Assembly (NCBI RefSeq): GCF_021190955.1
Contig: NZ_JAIOAO010000005.1
Span: forward strand, 489,609-553,608
From: Parachryseolinea silvisoli
Lineage (GTDB): Bacteria; Bacteroidota; Bacteroidia; Cytophagales; Cyclobacteriaceae
DNA length: 64,000 bases
Direction of reading: 5' to 3'
A model generated the notes under the pieces. It made no database searches. It was not told where the DNA came from and was given only the letters and a program-made list of their open reading frames with translations. The position numbers and the translations under genes are program-made. Of this stretch, positions 63,697 to 64,000 are shown in pieces. Each line of letters starts with the position of its first letter. Position 1 is the first letter of the stretch.

Positions 63697-64000
63697 CCTA
63701 AAGGCTGACTTATTAAGTCGGCCTTTTCTGTTTCTAAACGGAGCTTTTGCAGAGCCCTGGCTCTGCTTAATAATTTTTCCTCCTACAGCGGTTCGAATCC
63801 GCTCGGGACCTCCTAAAGGCTGACTTATTAAGTCGGCCTTTTCTGTTTCTAAACGGAGCTTTTGCAGAGCCAGGGCTCTGCTTAATAATTTTTCCTCCTA
63901 CAGCGGTTCGAATCCGCTCGGGACCTCCTAAAGGCTGACTTATTAAGTCGGCCTTTTCTGTTTCTAAACGGAGCTTTTGCAGAGCCAGGGCTCTGCTTAA
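63665..64000 (+). repeat. 115-bp tandem repeats derived from the tRNA-Cys 3' part, running off the window
   Basis: Three units start at 63665, 63780 and 63895; the third is cut by the window end. Each contains the tRNA from the 3' side of the anticodon stem through T arm and acceptor, the terminator AAGGCTGACTTA/TTAAGTCGGCCTT, then GGAGCTTTTGCAGAGC, the exact reverse complement of tRNA bases 63653-63668, and an 8-bp hairpin GCAGAGCC/GGCTCTGC. Unit 1 has CT in that hairpin's loop, units 2 and 3 have AG; otherwise the copies look identical. Confidence 0.9.
63701..63726 (+). terminator. Intrinsic terminator after tRNA-Cys (repeated in each 115-bp unit)
   Basis: AAGGCTGACTTA pairs with TAAGTCGGCCTT with one G-U, minimal loop, then TTTTCTGTTTCT. 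Copies recur 115 and 230 bp further on. Confidence 0.8.

Overview
The window looks like a chromosomal stretch from a polysaccharide-degrading member of the Bacteroidota, most likely a Cytophagales-type organism. The evidence is three SusC/SusD outer-membrane uptake pairs, several secreted enzymes ending in type IX secretion (T9SS) C-terminal sorting domains, an ECF sigma factor/FecR pair beside a SusC that carries an STN domain, many lipoproteins, and a one-component propeller sensor. The taxonomic placement is inference from gene content only.

Layout. 1-5498: the N-terminal half of an FtsX/MacB-like permease, then an envelope-lipid glycosylation group (GT2, ArnT-like GT39, PAP2 phosphatase, lipid A biosynthesis N-terminal domain protein). 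5855-11871: a T9SS-exported GH16 glucanase and a membrane sensor with periplasmic propeller and cytoplasmic LuxR-type HTH. 11975-25257: a hemicellulose utilisation locus (SusC/SusD, GH35-like, sialate-type acetylesterase, GH67 alpha-glucuronidase, GH43, LacI regulator). The same 14-bp palindrome sits in both of its divergent intergenic regions and is the likely LacI operator. 25362-30673: M28 peptidase, STN lipoprotein, and M64 peptidase with a seven-repeat propeller. 30727-38175: a second SusC/SusD locus with a SusE-like lipoprotein, controlled by FecR and a divergent ECF sigma factor. 38783-46990: three probably co-transcribed T9SS cargo genes (GH5, PQQ-type sugar dehydrogenase, PL6 lyase); the first two share duplicated pairs of CBM32/discoidin modules.

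47245-49243 is the most remarkable part. A TROVE/Ro60 orthologue is followed by three tandem candidate Y RNAs. Each is built on the same Ro-type stem: outer helix, an internal loop with UGCCGUA on the 5' side, and an 8-bp inner helix whose sequence changes but whose pairing is kept. Two carry a circularly permuted tRNA (T arm, acceptor, linker, acceptor, D arm). Two carry a complete anticodon-arm mimic, with loops identical in form to Lys(UUU) and Asn(GUU) anticodon loops.

49339-62040: a HEIGH-type metallopeptidase lipoprotein, a LuxR-type response regulator whose phospho-acceptor aspartate is replaced by glycine, an IS-end-like inverted repeat, a GH71/99-like lipoprotein, a sugar-isomerase-like TIM barrel, two small envelope genes, and a third SusC/SusD locus with a Tat-exported mannonate dehydratase-like protein. 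62041-63625 is nearly gene-free. The window ends in tRNA-Cys followed by 115-bp tandem repeats, each holding the tRNA 3' part, a terminator and an inverted copy of the anticodon arm.

Most genes serve capture and breakdown of plant or algal polysaccharides: secreted or lipid-anchored enzymes cut the polymer, SusC/SusD pairs import oligosaccharides, and LacI, ECF/FecR and propeller-HTH regulators sense the products. All functions are predictions from motifs seen in the translated sequence.
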